From: Bdellovibrionaceae bacterium UBA6502 | GTDB lineage: Bacteria > Bdellovibrionota > Bdellovibrionia > Bdellovibrionales > UBA840 | Reading direction: 5' to 3' | DNA: 64,000 bases | NCBI GenBank assembly: GCA_002436415.1 | Contig: DJMA01000052.1 | Location: forward strand, 14,512-78,511 | In this document: positions 16,208-24,081 of the stretch, in pieces | Layout: each line of letters starts with the position of its first letter | Numbering within the stretch: position 1 is the first letter of the stretch | The notes under the pieces: generated by a model | The model's database searches: none | Told to the model about the DNA's origin: nothing | The model's input: the letters and a program-made list of their open reading frames with translations, nothing else | Position numbers and translations under genes: made by a program

Positions 16208-16262
16208 CTCACTGTAAACTATTTCGTCAGTACAATCTGTAATAGTTTCTATTTACTGTGAG
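16208..16262. repeat. Long imperfect inverted repeat upstream of secreted protein gene
   Basis: CTCACTGTAAA at 16208-16218 pairs with TTTACTGTGAG at 16252-16262 (one central mismatch). The inner AACTATT (16217-16223) pairs with AATAGTT (16241-16247) after a small bulge. It lies 43 nt before the start of the exported protein gene at 16305 and has no T run, so an operator or mRNA-leader structure is more likely than a terminator. Confidence 0.5.
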
Positions 16263-16304
16263 ACCAGGGACATAAAGCAGAAGCTAAGATATAATCCAAA
16301 GTTA

Positions 16305-17603
16305 ATGATCAGATTGTTTTGTTGGGCTTTATTTTTAGTATTTTATTCTTTTGGGCAAAGTGCATTTGCTGTTGAAGGGCCATGCAAAACTTCCTCCAAA
16401 GAAAATATCTATTTTACGGAAAACCCTGTTGGCTTTGATCATTTGACGAATTATTTGGCGCGCATGCACGAAGAAGCAAATGATCGTAAAAAAGAAAATA
16501 TGCTGCAAAGGAAAATCAAAGAATTTAAACGAAGATACTTTCCGAAAAACGACGAAAAAGTTTTGGTGGAACCCGAAAGAGCCCAGGCCTTGATCCTAAG
16601 TTATATGGAGCTTCTTTCTTATTCAAAAAATGAAATTGAAATGATGCAGAAGGTTTTCGCGAAAGAAATTAAATTGGTATATGGTCCATCTGGAGAGAAA
16701 AGAGAGGCTAGCTTATTTGGCTTTGAGAAGTTAGACAATGAATTCACCATAAACCTGAAAGACTTTAAAACTTTAGAAAGGTATTTAGTTAGTACCGCAC
16801 AAAATCGATTTCGAAGTATGGCGCCTGCAGACTTTGCAAGTCTTCATGAAATTACTGAAAATATCTGGGCCAATGTTCAAAGATTTTATCGCCAGAGCGC
16901 TATCATGTCGCTTAACGAAAAACTCTCTCCTTTAGCAATAAAACGGGTAGGTGGTTCTGAATTTGAGCCTGCCACAGAAGGCTCCTTACAAAGTATCGAT
17001 CAATTTGTAGCTCCAAAGCAACGAGAGTGGGTGGAAAATAACAATCTACCACTTTATCGAGGTGGCTTTTTTATTAGAAATATTGGCAGTCGATCTCCGC
17101 ATGAGTCTAATCGCTTTAATGGACAGTCAAAAGGCTTATTTAGTTACCAAACAATGGACGGAGAGAAGTTAATATCCTATCGTCCCATTGATAATGTAAC
17201 GATTCGTGAAATTTTAAAGTTTTATGAGGACATTGAAAAAAGCTCAGCAAAAGACTTTTTATTAAAACCGGTAGGAATCCATTTTGTATATGGCAGAGCT
17301 CGTTTGCTGTTCCCTATTAAGAGAGTTTATTTTGGAAATCAAGGCATTGGTAGATTCAAGGATCTCGAGGAAAAGGTTCAAAAGCAATTAGAAGAACTTT
17401 TTGTACCAGAATTTTTTGCTTTGACCTCTCATCCAGATTCTAAGAGTTTTAATAGTCAGGTTTTTGAAAATGAATACCTCTTTTTTAAAGAGGATGGCTT
17501 TTTGGGAATGGCCTTGCCGGTGAGAGCAAAAATGTTAATGGATGCTTTTTACCAAGGTAAGCTCTATAAGAGTACGGAAATAGAGTTCACTCCTGAAGAC
17601 TAA
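16305..17603 (+). CDS. Secreted protein of unknown function
   Basis: A 432-residue protein with a clear signal peptide (CWALFLVFYSFGQSAFA, cleavage about residue 22). The mature part is rich in charged helices (residues 50-120), then a segment with LPLYRGGFF and SPHESNRFNGQ, and a C-terminal domain with FVYGRARLLFPIKRVYFG. I recognise no enzyme motif with confidence. The CKTSSKEN stretch just after the signal peptide resembles CKISSKKN of the exported protein at 14.5 kb. An imperfect inverted repeat lies just upstream. ATG 16305 is the only start that gives the full signal peptide. Confidence 0.7.
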   Translation: MIRLFCWALFLVFYSFGQSAFAVEGPCKTSSKENIYFTENPVGFDHLTNYLARMHEEANDRKKENMLQRKIKEFKRRYFPKNDEKVLVEPERAQALILSYMELLSYSKNEIEMMQKVFAKEIKLVYGPSGEKREASLFGFEKLDNEFTINLKDFKTLERYLVSTAQNRFRSMAPADFASLHEITENIWANVQRFYRQSAIMSLNEKLSPLAIKRVGGSEFEPATEGSLQSIDQFVAPKQREWVENNNLPLYRGGFFIRNIGSRSPHESNRFNGQSKGLFSYQTMDGEKLISYRPIDNVTIREILKFYEDIEKSSAKDFLLKPVGIHFVYGRARLLFPIKRVYFGNQGIGRFKDLEEKVQKQLEELFVPEFFALTSHPDSKSFNSQVFENEYLFFKEDGFLGMALPVRAKMLMDAFYQGKLYKSTEIEFTPED

Positions 17604-17716
17604 TATTTCCCTAAACTATTATCAGAAGTTATTTCTTGTTTCTGAGAAAAACAGTAGAAACTTCGAAGCTATCATAGAATCGGAAGAGCTTTTTTTGTGA
17701 AGTTGGGGAGTCTTAG

Positions 17717-18313
17717 TTAAGCTTTCCAGCGCTCGATTAAATCATTTACGCTTTGGTTGAATTTTGCTTTAGCTCCTGAATCCCCATGAAATTTTCGATA
17801 AATACTTTGCCCAAGATAAAGAGAATATACCTCGTAGGCAAAAAGCTCAGGGTCTAAGTTTTCTTTTAATTCTCCTGAGCGAATGGCATCTTTTGCTATC
17901 TTTTTTATGTATTTAACTAGACGATTTTGCTGGTCGTACAAAAAGTCTCTTACCATTCCAGGTTGGTCATCAAATTCAATCATTGCTAAAATAAAGATGC
18001 AGCCGCCTTTCATTTCGAAGGGAGCTTTGTCAAACCAACTTGGCCAATGCTTTTGAATGGTGCTTAATTTTTCAAGAGGGGAGTTAAACTCTTCTGCTGG
18101 TTTCAAAACAATTTCAATAAAATGTTTTTCGGCCGTTTTTAGTAAATCAAGTTGCAGTTGCTCTTTGGAGTTAAAGTGGGCAAATAGGCCACTTCTAGAC
18201 ATTTTTACTTTCTTCGAGATTTCACCAATGCTTAAGCTCTCAAGGCCAACAATACTAGCTAAATTGAGAGCTTCGCGTATGATCAATTGTTTGGTGCGTT
18301 CACCTTTTGTCAT
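17717..18313 (-). CDS. TetR-family transcriptional regulator
   Basis: A 198-residue regulator. The N-terminal HTH covers residues 8-50 (EALNLASIVGLESLSIGEISKK and MSRSGLFAHFNSKEQL), the normal TetR pattern, followed by a ligand-binding helical domain of the TetR_C family. Its ATG directly follows the stop of the hydrolase gene (TAAATG), so both come from one transcript and are translationally coupled. TetR proteins usually repress their own operon; candidate operators are the dyads at 19202-19239 and 19323-19330. Confidence 0.9.
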   Translation of the reverse strand: MTKGERTKQLIIREALNLASIVGLESLSIGEISKKVKMSRSGLFAHFNSKEQLQLDLLKTAEKHFIEIVLKPAEEFNSPLEKLSTIQKHWPSWFDKAPFEMKGGCIFILAMIEFDDQPGMVRDFLYDQQNRLVKYIKKIAKDAIRSGELKENLDPELFAYEVYSLYLGQSIYRKFHGDSGAKAKFNQSVNDLIERWKA

Positions 18314-19183
18314 TTAATCTTCTTGGTTAAAAAAGTCCATGCTCTGGTAAATTACGCTAGAGTCGTGAAGAATTCTAAAGTGTCCAAGACCATTTGTCAC
18401 ATTTAAGTTGATACTTTCTTCTTTACTCATGGTCTCTAGATTTTTCTCTAATGGAATAAAAGGGTCTTTCACATCATGAAAAATCATGCGTGGGTTCTTA
18501 AACTTTGTCCAAGCAATGCGAGGGTTAATTTCATCAAAGTTTCGGCCCGTTCTACCTTCAATTTCCTTAAAGAGGTTATGAATCATTCGTGGTGAAATTC
18601 CAAAACCTGTGATCACATCCTGCATATTCTCAAAGAAAGGAATTACAGGGGCAAGTAAAACGCAGGCCAAGTCTTCAGGGAGATGTGCAGAGATAATTGC
18701 CGAAGCGCCCATACTGTGGCCTACCATACCAACGATTTGATTTCTAGCTCTGGCGTAGCGATAAGCTTCTTCAAGTCCAGCCACATACAAAAAGAAATTC
18801 GAGTAGATACCACTACTTTCACCATGGCCAACATGATCCATAGTCCATACGGAGTAGCCGTTTTTTAAAGCGTCTTTCATAAAACGTTTATAGTTACTTC
18901 CTTGTCCTGACCATCCATGAACGAAGAAAATTGCCTTGTCGGAATCTCCTTTGGAATACAGTCGAACTCGATGTCCTAGAACTTCTATTTCATGACGTTG
19001 AAAGCTATCGTCTAAAGTTCGATTGCGTTTTGGTTTTGTTGGACTACACAAAAGGTGCTCTGATAACTTCACAGAAGTTTTAGGGAACACATCAGTTAGT
19101 GTATTAGAACCCCAGTGGATTAAGTTTTTACCTAATTTCGTGGCGATATTGTTGGAACCACTTCCAAAATAAATTGCTTTCAT
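18314..19183 (-). CDS. Alpha/beta hydrolase
   Basis: A 289-residue serine hydrolase. The oxyanion segment is FFVHGWSGQGSN, the nucleophile elbow is GHSMGA, the acid is probably the D in DVKDPFIP and the base is the H in GLGHFRIL. It resembles esterase/thioesterase-type hydrolases with an N-terminal extension of about 60 residues holding SPTKPKRN. The substrate is unknown; a lipid or ester is likely given the TetR partner. GGAGAG 7 nt before ATG 19183 supports the start. Confidence 0.88.
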   Translation of the reverse strand: MKAIYFGSGSNNIATKLGKNLIHWGSNTLTDVFPKTSVKLSEHLLCSPTKPKRNRTLDDSFQRHEIEVLGHRVRLYSKGDSDKAIFFVHGWSGQGSNYKRFMKDALKNGYSVWTMDHVGHGESSGIYSNFFLYVAGLEEAYRYARARNQIVGMVGHSMGASAIISAHLPEDLACVLLAPVIPFFENMQDVITGFGISPRMIHNLFKEIEGRTGRNFDEINPRIAWTKFKNPRMIFHDVKDPFIPLEKNLETMSKEESINLNVTNGLGHFRILHDSSVIYQSMDFFNQED

Positions 19184-19201
19184 GATTTAGCTCTCCATAA
19201 A

Positions 19202-19239
19202 TAGAACACTTGTACTTTTATAATAGCACTGGTGTTCTA
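19202..19239. promoter_or_regulatory. Candidate TetR operator (inverted repeat)
   Basis: A perfect 8-bp inverted repeat TAGAACAC (19202-19209) / GTGTTCTA (19232-19239), with further matches inward, surrounds a minus-strand TATTATAA that could be the -10 of the hydrolase-tetR promoter. It lies 19-56 nt before the hydrolase start. The spacing of 22 bp is long for a single TetR dimer, so it may hold two sites. Confidence 0.5.
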
Positions 19240-19322
19240 AAATTCTAGAGGTGGATTGTTAGAATTCCTGGAATGCCCATATTTTCGATTTGAATGTATT
19301 AAATTGAGATTTTTACCTTAAC

Positions 19323-19330
19323 GAACGTTC
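19323..19330. promoter_or_regulatory. Palindrome GAACGTTC, possible second TetR site
   Basis: GAACGTTC is a perfect 8-bp palindrome in the context TTAACGAACGTTCAATT. This resembles the AACGnnCGTT type of operator common for TetR regulators of lipid genes. It lies about 140 nt upstream of the hydrolase gene. Confidence 0.35.
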
Positions 19331-19443
19331 AATTTAAAGGGCGATAGTCTAGTTGAAGCCTTGTCTGATAGGCAAAGGGCTCACAAAAGAGTCGTTTCAG
19401 CTTTTGTGGAAAATTATACCCAAAGATTGTCTGCTTGGAGTTG

Positions 19444-19471
19444 AAAAAAAAGGAGCTTGTTAGGCTCCTTT
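19444..19471 (-). terminator. Rho-independent terminator after S1 protease gene
   Basis: On the minus strand AAAGGAGC and GCTCCTTT form a perfect 8-bp stem with a 7-nt loop, followed by an unbroken T run. It lies 22 nt past the protease stop. Confidence 0.9.
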
Positions 19472-19492
19472 GATATTTTCTGGAAAGATTTT

Positions 19493-20359
19493 TTATTTTG
19501 TTAGCGTGCAGCCCGGAAGTGTTGGATCAATTTCATAATTTTGAGTCAGACAGGCATAAAATTGATATGTTTGCTGACCGTAAGATGCGCCTTGAATAAC
19601 ACTGATGTTTCCGCTTTTGTCCACTTCACAAGGGTTGTTCATAGTACATCGTTGACCGTCTCTATTGCTAGTATTGTTAACGCCAATAACTACCCTTGAG
19701 CCAAAAGCTAAGATTGGAGAACCACTAGTTCCACCAATGGTATCACAGCCAGGCTCAGAGTATCTAATTGAGTTTGTAAACTCCCAATCGTCTTCATAAA
19801 GTTTAGGAACAGTTTTATCTACCTGGCAAGTATAGCCTCTTTCCCAGTAGCCAGAGATAATCTCAATCCTTACATTATTTTTTGGAGGCTTATGATAAAT
19901 GACTAAAGGAAGAATTCCTGCCTCGTCCAATATTTGTTGATAGGTTTGCTCAAGTTCATAGATAGCAGCATCTGTTCCAGTCATAGTTGCATACATGATT
20001 CTTCTGGCCTTTAACCTGTGTCGGTTTCCAAGGCTGTCAAACACTACCATATCTCTTTTAGAGATTCGGTTCTTTATGGATTTTCCCGGATCAATGAATC
20101 CTGGAACGCAATGTCCGTTAGTTAGCATTAGAGCATTTTTATTCTTAGACATTCCTTGGAAAGCAACCAAGCTACCGGAGCAGTTGTTTAGTTTAATGAT
20201 TCCAGCAAAGTTATATTGAAAAAATTGTCGTGGAATTTTTGAAATGTCATTTTGCAGTTGCATTGAATCTTGTAAATTTGCTTCAAATGGTGCGATTGGA
20301 AAAGCTTTTACAGAAATTGAAAATTGAAAAAATAGAACGATTAAGCCAATTAATTTCAT
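19493..20359 (-). CDS. Secreted trypsin-like serine protease (S1)
   Basis: A 288-residue exported protease. The signal peptide ends about KAFP. The chymotrypsin triad is His in LTNGHC (about 83), Asp in MTGTDAAIYEL (about 130) and Ser in GGTSGSP (about 214); the GTSGSP form resembles V8/glutamyl endopeptidase-like bacterial S1 proteases. ATG 20359 is chosen; a GTG at 20365 would place the G-rich ribosome site directly on the start. Such proteases are abundant in Bdellovibrio-type predators, where they digest prey proteins. Confidence 0.9.
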   Translation of the reverse strand: MKLIGLIVLFFQFSISVKAFPIAPFEANLQDSMQLQNDISKIPRQFFQYNFAGIIKLNNCSGSLVAFQGMSKNKNALMLTNGHCVPGFIDPGKSIKNRISKRDMVVFDSLGNRHRLKARRIMYATMTGTDAAIYELEQTYQQILDEAGILPLVIYHKPPKNNVRIEIISGYWERGYTCQVDKTVPKLYEDDWEFTNSIRYSEPGCDTIGGTSGSPILAFGSRVVIGVNNTSNRDGQRCTMNNPCEVDKSGNISVIQGASYGQQTYQFYACLTQNYEIDPTLPGCTLTK

Positions 20360-20395
20360 CAACACCCCCCCAGATGTTTCTGTGTAAACCTAGAA

Positions 20396-20413
20396 AGTCG
20401 CCCCCCAGCGACT
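20396..20413. other. Hairpin in the leader of the S1 protease gene
   Basis: AGTCGC (20396-20401) and GCGACT (20408-20413) form a 6-bp GC-rich stem with a C/A loop (G-rich on the protease mRNA). It is close enough to the start to lie in the 5' leader. No T run follows. Confidence 0.35.
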
Positions 20414-20465
20414 GAGCTAGTATGCGGGGATAGTAATAAAACCCTATAAAAAAGTCACCAAATGC

Positions 20466-21278
20466 CTATGGCTTGCTCTCAATTTGTAAAATGCTCTTAT
20501 CTAAATCATTATGGCGGATGGAAACTCCTAATGAATTTAGGTATTTAGCGTATACCTTTTTAGATTTACTTTTGATGTCACTAGTCATTTCTGGTTCAGG
20601 AAACTCAAAGTGTTCTCTCCACCTAGAGATTAAATCCGACCATTTCTCAGGTTGATTATTGGTAGCGATATAGTTTTTTGATTTCTCACCAAATAGGTGA
20701 GCGTGAACGATGCATTGGGCAAGGTCTTCAACATGAATTAAATTAACGTAACTTGGGGAGTTTTTTACTCGAGAGTTTCTAAGCCAGTTAACAGGACTTT
20801 TTCCTGGGCCATAGATTCCTGAGCTAAATATAACTTTGCCCCCATACTTTCTAATAGACTCTTCTACCTCATAGCGTTCATGCTCTGTATCTAGTTTGGA
20901 GTCTTCGTTAATTTCCTGGTTCAGTTCCTCGACTAGAAAGCTACCTGTCGTTCCAACAATTGTAATATTGGTCCAAGCTTGGGAATTTAATAAGTTCTCA
21001 ATTTTTGCAACTTCCTTGATAGGAAAAAATAAAATACAGCTGCTGAGTTGTGGAAGGTTTTTCCAGGAGTTTTCTTCCTCAAGGTCAAAGTAAATGCAGT
21101 CTGCTTGGCTTCTAGATGTTTTGAAAATTTCAATCTCTGGAAACTTATCTCTAAGGTATTTTTCAGTGTATTTAGCCGAGTAACCATAGCCGAGTAATAA
21201 AATTTTTTGATCGTCTTTGTTAAATGAGTTCAAGTTTATCTCTTTTTTATAAGTTTTATCGAATGGGTGGATCTTCAC
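20466..21278 (-). CDS. NAD(P)-dependent epimerase/SDR-like protein
   Basis: About 270 residues of an extended short-chain dehydrogenase fold. The dinucleotide motif is ILLLGYGYSAKY (GxGxxA form) and a catalytic-type Tyr is in RYEVEESIRKY, but the Lys of YxxxK is replaced by E. IFSSGIYGPGKSP is a conserved loop. It resembles the YeeZ-like NAD(P)-binding proteins. The GTG 21278 start overlaps the flavoprotein gene by 23 nt and has no clear ribosome site, so translation may depend on coupling. The substrate is unknown. Confidence 0.75.
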   Translation of the reverse strand: MKIHPFDKTYKKEINLNSFNKDDQKILLLGYGYSAKYTEKYLRDKFPEIEIFKTSRSQADCIYFDLEEENSWKNLPQLSSCILFFPIKEVAKIENLLNSQAWTNITIVGTTGSFLVEELNQEINEDSKLDTEHERYEVEESIRKYGGKVIFSSGIYGPGKSPVNWLRNSRVKNSPSYVNLIHVEDLAQCIVHAHLFGEKSKNYIATNNQPEKWSDLISRWREHFEFPEPEMTSDIKSKSKKVYAKYLNSLGVSIRHNDLDKSILQIESKP

Positions 21279-22671
21279 AGCGAAAAAGCTCTAGACCTGA
21301 TGGCTTGTTTTCGAGTTTTTTCGAAGCATCTCGCAAAGCGGTACGTAAACCTTCTTCAATGACTGGATGGTAAAACGGTAGAGAAAGAGTTTCTCTTATA
21401 TTGAGTTTTAAAGAGATTGCCCAAGCTAGGAGGTGGGCAAGGTGTTCAGCCTCAGGGGCTTGAAACTCAGCGCCTAGAATGCTTCCCGTTTTGCGATCGG
21501 CATAAACATGTAACAAGCCTTGCTCTTTTAATTTTACAATACTTCGTCCTTGGCCCTCAAAACTGACCATTCCAGTGATAAAGTCTACGCCCTCGTCTTT
21601 TAATTTTTGATAACTTTTACCAACCACACAAATATTGGGATCACAAAAAGTAATATAAAGAGGCGTTCTTCGTTGAAAACACTCTTGGTTGCTACTACTA
21701 ATCATTCCTGCAATTCCACCTTCATCAGTTGCTTCATGAAGAACGGGGCGGGTGTTGTTAACATCACCTACAAGGTAAATGTGTGGGTGTGATTTAAGTT
21801 GGAATGACATTGGGTCAAAAACAGGAACTGATTTTTTATCCATTTCAGGTTTTATTTTTTCTATGCCTAAGTTTTTTAGGTTTGGAGAACGTCCGATACT
21901 TACAAATAGTTTTTCAACTTCAAAGGCTTCGCTACCTGCATGAACAAGTAAATTTCCATTTTTTAAGCGTTCAATTTTTTGTACTCCGTCGGTAGAAACC
22001 TTCATTTCCTCCCTAAGTTTATTTAAACAGTAGTTTTGAATTTCGGGATCGCTCAGCCCTGCTAGGCGAGTACCTCTGGTAATGGCAACGCAGGGAATCC
22101 CTAAGCGATTCATGGCCTGTCCCAGCTCGAGACCAATTACACCTAAGCCGATTACTGCCATAGATTTAGGGAAATCTTCCAGTTCAAAAAGTTCATCGCT
22201 AGTAATGATTTTATCCCGAAACTCCAACCATTCTTTAGGGATAATCGGACTGGTACCAGTAGCAATTATAATTTTATTGGCTTTTATTTTTTCACCATTA
22301 ACTTCCAAGGTGTGTTCATCGATGAAGCTTGCATTACCACGAATCAATTTGTCTTCGAAGTATTGATGTGAGGATAAAACCCCTCGGACAAATCGATCTC
22401 TCAAATCTCTAACATGTTGAAAGCTATCTTTTAAATTAATTTCGAGCCTTTCAGCGCCTGAAATTCCTTCTTGTTTGAATTTGTGTCTACGATGATAGTC
22501 ATTAGCAACTTGTATTAAAACTTTGGATGGCATGCAGCCCACTCGTGCACAGGTTGTCCCCAGAGCCCCACCATCAATAATCACATAATTATCAGTGTTT
22601 TTAGCAAGCTTTCCTCGTGCAGTAAGTCCAGCACTGCCGGCGCCAATGATTGCTACATCTACTTGTTTCAT
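21256..22671 (-). CDS. Dihydrolipoamide dehydrogenase-like flavoprotein
   Basis: A 471-residue pyridine nucleotide-disulfide oxidoreductase. It has the FAD motif IIGAGSAGLTA, the redox disulfide C-x4-C in TTCARVGCMPSK, the NAD-binding GLGVIGLELGQ, and the C-terminal active-site HPVIEE. All catalytic residues of lipoamide dehydrogenase are present. It is not next to 2-oxoacid dehydrogenase genes, so it may serve another disulfide, a quinone or mercuric-type reduction. It shares its transcript with the SDR gene. A perfect palindrome lies 33 nt upstream of its start. Confidence 0.88.
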   Translation of the reverse strand: MKQVDVAIIGAGSAGLTARGKLAKNTDNYVIIDGGALGTTCARVGCMPSKVLIQVANDYHRRHKFKQEGISGAERLEINLKDSFQHVRDLRDRFVRGVLSSHQYFEDKLIRGNASFIDEHTLEVNGEKIKANKIIIATGTSPIIPKEWLEFRDKIITSDELFELEDFPKSMAVIGLGVIGLELGQAMNRLGIPCVAITRGTRLAGLSDPEIQNYCLNKLREEMKVSTDGVQKIERLKNGNLLVHAGSEAFEVEKLFVSIGRSPNLKNLGIEKIKPEMDKKSVPVFDPMSFQLKSHPHIYLVGDVNNTRPVLHEATDEGGIAGMISSSNQECFQRRTPLYITFCDPNICVVGKSYQKLKDEGVDFITGMVSFEGQGRSIVKLKEQGLLHVYADRKTGSILGAEFQAPEAEHLAHLLAWAISLKLNIRETLSLPFYHPVIEEGLRTALRDASKKLENKPSGLELFRCEDPPIR

Positions 22672-22703
22672 TCTTGCTCCTTGCTATTAAGTAATGGAAA
22701 TTC

Positions 22704-22720
22704 TATGCTTTAAAAGCATA
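22704..22720. promoter_or_regulatory. Perfect 17-bp palindrome upstream of flavoprotein gene
   Basis: TATGCTTT-A-AAAGCATA reads the same on both strands. It lies 33-49 nt before the flavoprotein start and about 80 nt before the divergent aspartoacylase-like gene. A dimeric regulator site is the simplest reading. Confidence 0.45.
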
Positions 22721-22801
22721 CTGGTTCCTTTGCGGCATAACAAGTGAAACAGAGATTGAAATAGACAGAAGTTTAATCCAAACATGACTAAAGGAAGAAG
22801 A

Positions 22802-23614
22802 ATGAAAAAGCTTTTAATTGGTGGAACTCATGGAAATGAATGGACTGGGATTTACCTTCTAGAATACTTTGCAAAATTTGAAGATTATGATGAATGTGTT
22901 TTAGCAAATCCCAAAGCCTTTCAACAAAATAAAAGGTTTGTGGACGAGGATTTAAATCGTTGTTTTTCTCAAGAAAAAATCCAAGATCCTGGTACTGTAT
23001 ACGAAAGAGCGAGAGCGGCAGACTTAGTAGAAAAAATCAAGAAGGTAGATCTTCTTGTGGATTTACACACGACCACATCAAATATGGGGCCCACAGTAAT
23101 TTTCTCGCAAAAATCTAGAGAGGTGTATCAGGTTCTGGCCTACGTTCAAAAGAACTACCCAGAAGTTAAATTTCTTTTTAATCCTGATCCTAATAAGCAA
23201 TATATGATTTCTCATGCAAAATTAGGTTTTGTTATTGAGGTAGGTCCTGTTGCTAACTCTTGCTTAAAAGCAGATGTGTTTGAGTCTTCAAAGAAAATTG
23301 CTAAACTAATTTCTCAAGCGGTATCTTCACAGATAAGCCTTCCAGAGAGTTTGGAATTTTACGCCTATGAAATGAAAATCGACTATAAATATGATGAGAA
23401 TTCTAAATTAGCATCGATGGTTCATCTTGATGTCCAAGGTAAAGACTTCGTCCCGCTAAGGCGTGGCCAAGCAGTGTTGCAAGATTTCTACGCTAAAGAT
23501 ATTGTCGTGGATGGTGTAGAGGGTTTGTTCCCAGTTTTTATTAATGAGGCGGCTTACTATAATTATAAATACGCCCTTCAGTTGGTGAAAAAAGAGCTAT
23601 GGCCTAGACCATAG
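22802..23614 (+). CDS. Aspartoacylase/succinylglutamate desuccinylase-family hydrolase
   Basis: A 270-residue zinc hydrolase of the AspA/AstE (M14-like) family. Zinc ligands are in GGTHGNE (H and E) and in DLHTTTSNMGP (H). The substrate segment DEDLNRCF follows the family order, and VIEVGPV near residue 150 gives the catalytic Glu. The likely reaction is deacylation of an N-acyl amino acid such as N-acetylaspartate. ATG 22802 is chosen over ATG 22784 because AGGAAG precedes it and the family strand begins at residue 2. Confidence 0.87.
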   Translation: MKKLLIGGTHGNEWTGIYLLEYFAKFEDYDECVLANPKAFQQNKRFVDEDLNRCFSQEKIQDPGTVYERARAADLVEKIKKVDLLVDLHTTTSNMGPTVIFSQKSREVYQVLAYVQKNYPEVKFLFNPDPNKQYMISHAKLGFVIEVGPVANSCLKADVFESSKKIAKLISQAVSSQISLPESLEFYAYEMKIDYKYDENSKLASMVHLDVQGKDFVPLRRGQAVLQDFYAKDIVVDGVEGLFPVFINEAAYYNYKYALQLVKKELWPRP

Positions 23615-23699
23615 AGTGTTTTGATAGGATAGATCCTTGCATTAAAACCAAATCTAAGTAACTGTTTTTACTTAACATAAATGGAACTGATGTTTTTCC

Positions 23700-23728
23700 T
23701 TGATATACATAGTATAGCTAGGTATATA
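23700..23728 (+). promoter_or_regulatory. Candidate sigma-70 promoter of padR, leaderless
   Basis: TTGATA (23700-23705) and TATATA (23723-23728) are separated by exactly 17 bp. The ATG of padR begins only 8 nt after the -10, so transcription would start at or within 2 nt of the start codon. No ribosome site is present. Confidence 0.55.
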
Positions 23729-23737
23729 GTATAGCTA
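23711..23737. repeat. Tandem 10-bp direct repeat over padR promoter (candidate PadR operator)
   Basis: AGTATAGCTA occurs at 23711-23720 and again at 23728-23737, 17 bp apart (start to start), so both copies face the same way with spacing near 1.6 helix turns. ATAC...GTAT elements typical of PadR operators surround them. The copies cover the spacer, the -10 and the start codon, fitting autorepression. Confidence 0.55.
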
Positions 23738-24081
23738 TGTTCTTGAAGAATTGGTTCATTCAAATTAGGAAAGGCTATCTAGAGCTTATGATTTTGCGGA
23801 TTTTGGCGCAAAATTCACCCCTTTATGGACTACAGATTCTTCAGGAGTTGGATAGACGTGGTTTTGCGACAAAAGAAGGTACGCTTTATCCTCTCTTAAG
23901 TCGTTTGACCAAAGAAAAACTTTTGAAACCACAATGGCAGGGACAGGAAAAAGGCGTACCGAAAAAGTATTATTCCCTTACGGATAAGGGGACCAAACTT
24001 TTGGGTGAAATGTCGGAAGAATTTCAATCCATGTATCTGCATTTTAAAAACCTTGGACAAGGAGAGAAAGATGAACTCTAA
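23737..24081 (+). CDS. PadR-family transcriptional regulator
   Basis: A 114-residue winged-helix repressor. The PadR signature is complete: RKGYLELMILRILA, PLYGLQILQELDRRG, TLYPLLSRLTKEKLL and KYYSLTDKGTKLL. It overlaps the HAAS-domain gene by 11 nt, a widely conserved pairing in which the PadR protein controls the membrane partner. It begins without any ribosome site, and the predicted promoter would make the mRNA leaderless. Confidence 0.95.
   Translation: MFLKNWFIQIRKGYLELMILRILAQNSPLYGLQILQELDRRGFATKEGTLYPLLSRLTKEKLLKPQWQGQEKGVPKKYYSLTDKGTKLLGEMSEEFQSMYLHFKNLGQGEKDEL

Larger units (their letters stand above)
19184..19492. other. Control region of hydrolase-tetR operon plus terminator
   Basis: A 309-nt stretch without a gene. 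It holds the hydrolase ribosome site, two dyads that could bind the TetR protein, about 110 nt without recognisable structure, and the protease terminator at 19444-19471. Confidence 0.6.

Noticed and set aside
16305..17603. ADP-ribosyltransferase reading of LPLYRGGFF
   Set aside because: No STS motif and no E-x-E follow at the expected distance.
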